Shown here one piece after another: positions 35,020-38,497 of a DNA stretch of 38,497 bases (position 1 is its first letter; the number at the start of each line of letters is the position of its first letter). The translations under genes were made by a program, and so were the position numbers. The notes under the pieces were generated by a model that saw nothing but the letters and a program-made list of their open reading frames with translations, had not been told where the DNA came from and searched no databases. The stretch covers positions 1 through 38,497 of the forward strand of contig NZ_JAKJSQ010000043.1 of NCBI RefSeq assembly GCF_050337105.1, given 5' to 3'. The DNA comes from Aliivibrio_A kagoshimensis (lineage in GTDB: Bacteria > Pseudomonadota > Gammaproteobacteria > Enterobacterales > Vibrionaceae).

Positions 35020-35058
35020 ACCCCTAATAGTTGGACTCCAATTATTGGGGGTCTTTTT
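35020..35058 (+). terminator. Rho-independent terminator after the DUF2066 gene
   Basis: A 15-bp stem (two GU pairs): ACCCCTAATAGTTGG, a 3-nt ACT loop, then CCAATTATTGGGGGT, followed by CTTTTT. It closes the DUF2066 transcript and marks the left edge of the iron-related region. Confidence 0.9.
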
Positions 35059-35162
35059 GTCAAACTTTATTGCCCACTTCAAAGATCAGATGAAAAAGGC
35101 TGGAGATATGTAGACTAGGGCGTAATTTTACTCCCTATCGGCCTAATCCAAAATACTCCCCT

Positions 35163-35170
35163 CCCCCCCC
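35163..35170 (+). repeat. Poly-C tract (8 C) next to the Fur-box promoter
   Basis: The local sequence is CTCCCCTCCCCCCCCTCTCC, a pyrimidine-only stretch with 8 consecutive C. It lies 15 nt before the Fur box. Confidence 0.9.
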
Positions 35171-35185
35171 TCTCCTTCAAATAAA

Positions 35186-35204
35186 GCGAATGATAATCTT
35201 TATC
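35186..35204 (+). promoter_or_regulatory. Fur box upstream of the AraC-type regulator
   Basis: GCGAATGATAATCTTTATC matches the 19-nt Fur consensus GATAATGATAATCATTATC at 16 positions. The core AATGATAA-TCT-TTATCATT (35189-35207) is a perfect inverted repeat. It lies over the -35 region of the TATATT -10 at 35215, so iron-loaded Fur would block the promoter. Confidence 0.85.
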
Positions 35205-35325
35205 ATTTACATGGTATATTTAACAGGATAATATTTACACACAGAAGTAAATTATTTCCTTGTTTTGAATAGTTGCAGCATCATCTCCTATCTCGCAAGG
35301 ATGCTACGGAAAGGACTAAGCATAG

Positions 35326-36252
35326 ATGCGTACTAATGAGAAAGAAGGGTGTGTTGATAATCTTAATTTTGAACAGAGCGAGATGATGAACTTTATCGAG
35401 CTTCAATCAGGATTGACTGTCGGTTTATTCTCTCGTGCTGATATGGAAAAAATGGATACTGAATCGCCATTGCCAAGCAATAAGGATTACATTCATTTAA
35501 ACTACTTTATTGAGGGACATTTCAATGCAAGAGTGAAAAATAAAACTCTTAACTGTACACGCGGCTATATCAATATGGGCTTCACTGATGGAGAGGTGTT
35601 CCATGTTCAAGATAGTGCTGACTTTTGCAATTTGGAGATTATGGTTCGCCCAGAGGTTCTCTATTCATTAGCTGGAGAAGAGTTGGCCGAGATCGATTTT
35701 GATAAAGACATGGCGTTCTTTATTCGACAGGGGCGTTCAAGTCAGCAAATGAGCTCAGTGGTTACCCGTGTTATTGCCCTATTGAAGCAACAAGTTAAAC
35801 ATCCACTGTTACTGCATTCTGCGATTCTAGAATATCTTTACTGGCACTTGCATGCGCTTAAAACATCACACTCTAAAGAGTTTCTTTCTACTCGTGAAAA
35901 GCGGCAGATTTCGATCGCTAAAGACTGCTTGTTATCTGATCTTAGCTCTGCCCCAACCATTGCTGAATTAGCTAAAACGGTGGGGGTTAATCAATGCAAA
36001 CTCAAGAGAGGCTTCAAGGAATTGTTCGGCACCAGCGTGTATGCCTGTTTTCAAGAAGAACGTATGAAACGAGCGATGGTACTATTAAAAAATAACAATG
36101 TAACTGAAACTGCGGCTGCGTTGGGTTATAGCAATTTCAGTCACTTTAGTACCGCTTTTCGCAAACAATATAGCGTACTTCCTAAAGATGCTCGACGTGA
36201 GTTAATGTATGACATCAAATTCAGTCAGCATGAATTGGGAGTGACTTCTTAA
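35326..36252 (+). CDS. AraC-family transcriptional regulator, PchR/YbtA-like
   Basis: A 308-residue regulator. The N-terminal half (about residues 25-190) is a ligand-sensing beta-rich domain of the kind in siderophore-responsive regulators. The C-terminal pair of helix-turn-helix motifs begins near residue 200: TIAELAKTVGVNQCKLKRGFK is the first, and VTETAAALGYSNFSHFSTAFRKQ the second. AAAGGA lies about 10 nt upstream of the ATG. A Fur box controls the promoter, and it faces a TonB-dependent receptor gene. The inference is that it activates the receptor gene when the matching siderophore is present. Which siderophore is not known. Confidence 0.85.
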   Translation: MRTNEKEGCVDNLNFEQSEMMNFIELQSGLTVGLFSRADMEKMDTESPLPSNKDYIHLNYFIEGHFNARVKNKTLNCTRGYINMGFTDGEVFHVQDSADFCNLEIMVRPEVLYSLAGEELAEIDFDKDMAFFIRQGRSSQQMSSVVTRVIALLKQQVKHPLLLHSAILEYLYWHLHALKTSHSKEFLSTREKRQISIAKDCLLSDLSSAPTIAELAKTVGVNQCKLKRGFKELFGTSVYACFQEERMKRAMVLLKNNNVTETAAALGYSNFSHFSTAFRKQYSVLPKDARRELMYDIKFSQHELGVTS

Positions 36253-36270
36253 CACCTTTTTTTGTTCTGT

Positions 36271-36302
36271 TGCCAGTGAGTTAGAGCTTTAATTCACTGG
36301 CA
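36271..36302. repeat. Hairpin between the convergent AraC and receptor genes
   Basis: A 9-bp perfect stem TGCCAGTGA/TCACTGGCA extends by three more pairs (one GU) to 12 bp with an AGAGCTTT loop. No U-tract follows it on either strand, so its use as an intrinsic terminator for either gene is doubtful. A run of eight T's precedes it on the plus strand. Confidence 0.65.
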
Positions 36303-36308
36303 TTGCAG

Positions 36309-38363
36309 TTAGAAGTTAACCTTGGCTTTTACCCCAACAAATCGAGGTTCACCAGCTGCTTTCGCTTCGTTAAACATTGAAGTTGAATACTCTTCATCCG
36401 TTAAATTACGCCCGTACAGATAAGCTGTCCAACCATGAGTGCGATAGCCAACTTGTGCGTTTAATATCGTATAGCTGCCATGCTCCAATGTATTGGCTTC
36501 ATTCATGAACTGATCACCATAGAATGAAAGATTGGCTCCGACAAACAGGCCTTGCGCTTGACCATAGCTTGACCCAATAGACACTGTGTATTCATTGGTG
36601 TATGGCAGTTTGTTATCAGTGTAATCTCCGCCTGCACCATTGGAGAAATCATCAAACTCATAGTCAAACAAGTAGCTGGCATTCATAAAGATGGATAAGC
36701 CACTCATTGGCTTTGTAAGTAATTCAAGTTCAATACCGCTACTGTGCGCTTCAGCTGCGTTTTGTTTTAAATAACCGCCCGCGTAGTTTGGATGAGGCAC
36801 ATCAACTTGAATATCGGTCCAGTCAATGTAATAAACGGCAGTGTTGAGTTCTACGTTACGGCTAATCCTCTCTTTGTGGCCAAGTTCATAAGTTGTACTG
36901 TACTCAGGGTCGACGGCCTTGCTAACCAGTGGTGCTTCGACCATGACATTATTATAGTCACCCGCTTTATAGCCTCGAGAAACAGAGAGGTAACTGTGCC
37001 GCTTGTTATTTGGTTTCCAGCTGAAAGAAGCAGAAGGGAGAACGGCAAACCAATCGTCTTCAAAACTTAATGCCGTTGTTGGCATACCCATGCTGTTGCT
37101 GTCCTGCCAATCGAGGGATTTTTTATCGTAATCTAGTCGTAATCGACCCGTTAGTTCAAAGTCACCAAACGGATAGATAACTTGACCAAATAGAGCGCCG
37201 TTTAAGGTCTCTATTGAGCTGTCTTGCGACATTTTTACCCCAGCGGGCATTTGCCACATTCCAGCATCGCTGCCAAAATTAACCTTGGTAGTCGTATCCA
37301 CCTCTTCGCGCATTAGAAAAAGGCCGACCAACCAGTCGATATCACCTTGTGTTACACCATGTAAGCGCAGCTCTTCAGATATTGACTTGGTGGATTCATC
37401 AAAATCAGCAAAGCTAATATCGTGTTGAGAGAAATCCCAATCATGCAAAAATCCGTAGCTGGAGTCGGTATAACTGGTTATTGACGTTAAAGTGGAACTT
37501 GCGGTTAGCTCTTTTTCTACCGTAAAAATACCGGTGAGTAAATCCCCTTCATTATAACCAGGTTCGTTATTGGTTGGGTTAAGCCCTCCACCAAGCACAT
37601 AGTTATCAAAGCCGCTATCGTAGGAATCTGCGATTAAATCAAAGGCAACTTTCAGCTCATCCGTATTGTAGGCATCAAATTTAGCATGTACTGAGTATTG
37701 CTCATTGTCGTTGGTATCATCTCTATTGAGTGTGCTGTTTTCAAAATAACCATCACTGGATTTATATTGTGCGGCAATACGAGCGGCACTGTTCTCTCCC
37801 GTGTCAACACCTATCGCAGCCTCAATGTCGTAGCTATTGAAGCTGCCGTAATCAACTTGGAAATAGTTTTCATATCCATCCATTGGACGACTAGTTTCTA
37901 CTTTAATTAAACCAGAAAGTGTATTTCGGCCATACAGTGAGCCTTGCCCCCCTTTGATAACTTCAATTTGAGACGCGTCCAATAATATATTTGGATTTAC
38001 ATAAGGGATAGTAACACCATCAATATTAATATTGTAAATTTTATTCATAGTGGTGGTCCCGCCGATACCACGATAAACAAAGTAAGCGGTATGGTTGTCC
38101 GCTTTTAAATAGTTCATTCCGGGGGTGAGTTGAGCGATATCAGTCGATTCTTTGATATTAAGCTCTTCTATGTCAGTGTCAGAGTAGAGGCTCAATGATG
38201 CTGGAATATCTTGTTTACTCTGTTCTATTTTTTGTGCTGAAACAACAATGACTTCCATTGAGTCATTATCAGTGCTTGTCGTTTCTGCTTGGATGTAAGG
38301 TGTTGTTAATAACAAACCAAATTGAATTGCTTGTGTTAATCCTCTCTTGCACATATTGGTCAA
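36309..38363 (-). CDS. TonB-dependent outer-membrane siderophore receptor, FyuA-like
   Basis: Outer-membrane beta-barrel that imports a ferric chelate with energy from TonB. It has a signal peptide (cleavage after IQA, residue 26), a TonB box MEVIVVS at about residues 36-42, a plug domain to about residue 160 (IDGVTIPY, then IEVIKGGQGSLYGRNTLSG), and a barrel ending in F. YLSVSRGYKAGDYN and the final GVKAKVNF are typical. The layout resembles the yersiniabactin receptor FyuA (673 residues), but the ligand cannot be known. The start is TTG at 38361-38363, with GAGGGA 7 nt upstream. An ATG 9 nt later is badly spaced. It is convergent with the AraC gene. Confidence 0.9.
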   Translation of the reverse strand: MTNMCKRGLTQAIQFGLLLTTPYIQAETTSTDNDSMEVIVVSAQKIEQSKQDIPASLSLYSDTDIEELNIKESTDIAQLTPGMNYLKADNHTAYFVYRGIGGTTTMNKIYNINIDGVTIPYVNPNILLDASQIEVIKGGQGSLYGRNTLSGLIKVETSRPMDGYENYFQVDYGSFNSYDIEAAIGVDTGENSAARIAAQYKSSDGYFENSTLNRDDTNDNEQYSVHAKFDAYNTDELKVAFDLIADSYDSGFDNYVLGGGLNPTNNEPGYNEGDLLTGIFTVEKELTASSTLTSITSYTDSSYGFLHDWDFSQHDISFADFDESTKSISEELRLHGVTQGDIDWLVGLFLMREEVDTTTKVNFGSDAGMWQMPAGVKMSQDSSIETLNGALFGQVIYPFGDFELTGRLRLDYDKKSLDWQDSNSMGMPTTALSFEDDWFAVLPSASFSWKPNNKRHSYLSVSRGYKAGDYNNVMVEAPLVSKAVDPEYSTTYELGHKERISRNVELNTAVYYIDWTDIQVDVPHPNYAGGYLKQNAAEAHSSGIELELLTKPMSGLSIFMNASYLFDYEFDDFSNGAGGDYTDNKLPYTNEYTVSIGSSYGQAQGLFVGANLSFYGDQFMNEANTLEHGSYTILNAQVGYRTHGWTAYLYGRNLTDEEYSTSMFNEAKAAGEPRFVGVKAKVNF

Positions 38364-38414
38364 TTTTAATTCCCTCTGATCTTAAAAATCCGTTGGCCTA
38401 CATAGCCATTGTCT

Positions 38415-38440
38415 AATTAAAAAATATTTATTTTTTAATT
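38415..38440. repeat. AT-only palindrome in the receptor upstream region
   Basis: AATTAAAAAATA-TT-TATTTTTTAATT: 12 perfect base pairs with a 2-nt loop. It lies about 52 nt upstream of the receptor start (minus strand). It may be part of the promoter or a curved or protein-binding site. No Fur box as clear as the one at 35186 is seen here. Confidence 0.7.
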
Positions 38441-38449
38441 ATCCAACAG

Positions 38450-38481
38450 ACGGTTTAATTTCGACCACCCCAAAACGGTTT
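38450..38481 (-). promoter_or_regulatory. Direct repeats ACGGTTT, candidate AraC-type half-sites
   Basis: ACGGTTT occurs at 38450-38456 and again at 38475-38481, 25 nt apart, upstream of the receptor gene. A related inverted motif, CCCGTTT, lies at 38488-38494. Activators of this family often bind direct repeats about two turns apart. This is a weak, context-based call. Confidence 0.35.
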
Positions 38482-38497
38482 CCATTACCCGTTTCGG

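Larger units (their letters stand above)
34984..35325. other. 342-nt intergenic region: terminator, C-tract, Fur-box promoter and leader
   Basis: This gap contains the DUF2066 terminator (35020-35058), an 8-C homopolymer (35163-35170), a Fur box (35186-35204) overlapping the promoter, a TATATT -10 (35215-35220), and a leader of about 100 nt with a weak AGCATC/GATGCT hairpin at 35277-35305. No gene is seen. Confidence 0.8.

Overview
This window is a chromosomal segment from a gammaproteobacterium, almost certainly a member of the Vibrionaceae. The evidence is the gene order (cdsA-dxr-rseP-bamA-skp-lpxD-fabZ-lpxA-lpxB-rnhB-dnaE-accA-tilS, then glnB-yafD-mltD-gloB-yafS-dnaQ, then fadE, gmhA-yafJ, purMN, upp, uraA), the close match of catalytic residue numbering to the E. 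coli orthologues, and a moderate base composition. No rRNA, tRNA, CRISPR array, insertion sequence or prophage was recognised. The species cannot be named from the sequence alone.

Region 1 (1-15.2 kb) is one long plus-strand cluster with very short gaps or overlaps. It makes phospholipid precursor (cdsA), isoprenoid precursor (dxr), the sigma-E intramembrane protease (rseP), the outer-membrane assembly machine and its periplasmic chaperone (bamA, skp), lipid A (lpxD, lpxA, lpxB) and fatty acids (fabZ, accA). rnhB and dnaE sit inside it. A rho-independent terminator follows accA. A perfect hairpin lies between cdsA and dxr.

Region 2 (15.2-23.7 kb) is housekeeping: tilS, a small periplasmic cytochrome c, glnB, a YafD-like phosphatase/nuclease-fold protein, the LysM transglycosylase mltD, gloB, a YafS-like methyltransferase, dnaQ, and a membrane-anchored protein of unknown function. 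rnhA, normally next to dnaQ in this neighbourhood, is not present.

Region 3 (23.7-35.0 kb) holds metabolism: fadE with a FadR-like operator, a DauA-like SulP transporter with its own promoter, gmhA-yafJ, a divergent purMN/upp pair with a full-consensus PurR operator, uraA, and a DUF2066 lipoprotein-like/secreted protein. Strong bidirectional terminators separate the convergent pairs.

Region 4 (35.0-38.5 kb) looks accessory. A Fur-box promoter, with an 8-C homopolymer next to it, drives an AraC/PchR-type regulator. Facing it is a TonB-dependent receptor of the siderophore-receptor type (FyuA-like in layout). They occupy the position where hda would be expected after uraA and the DUF2066 gene. 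This is the best candidate for an acquired, iron-controlled uptake locus, and its biosynthetic or transport partners, if any, lie beyond the right edge. Apart from that, the window is ordinary core genome, and I see no clear evidence for a wholly new system.
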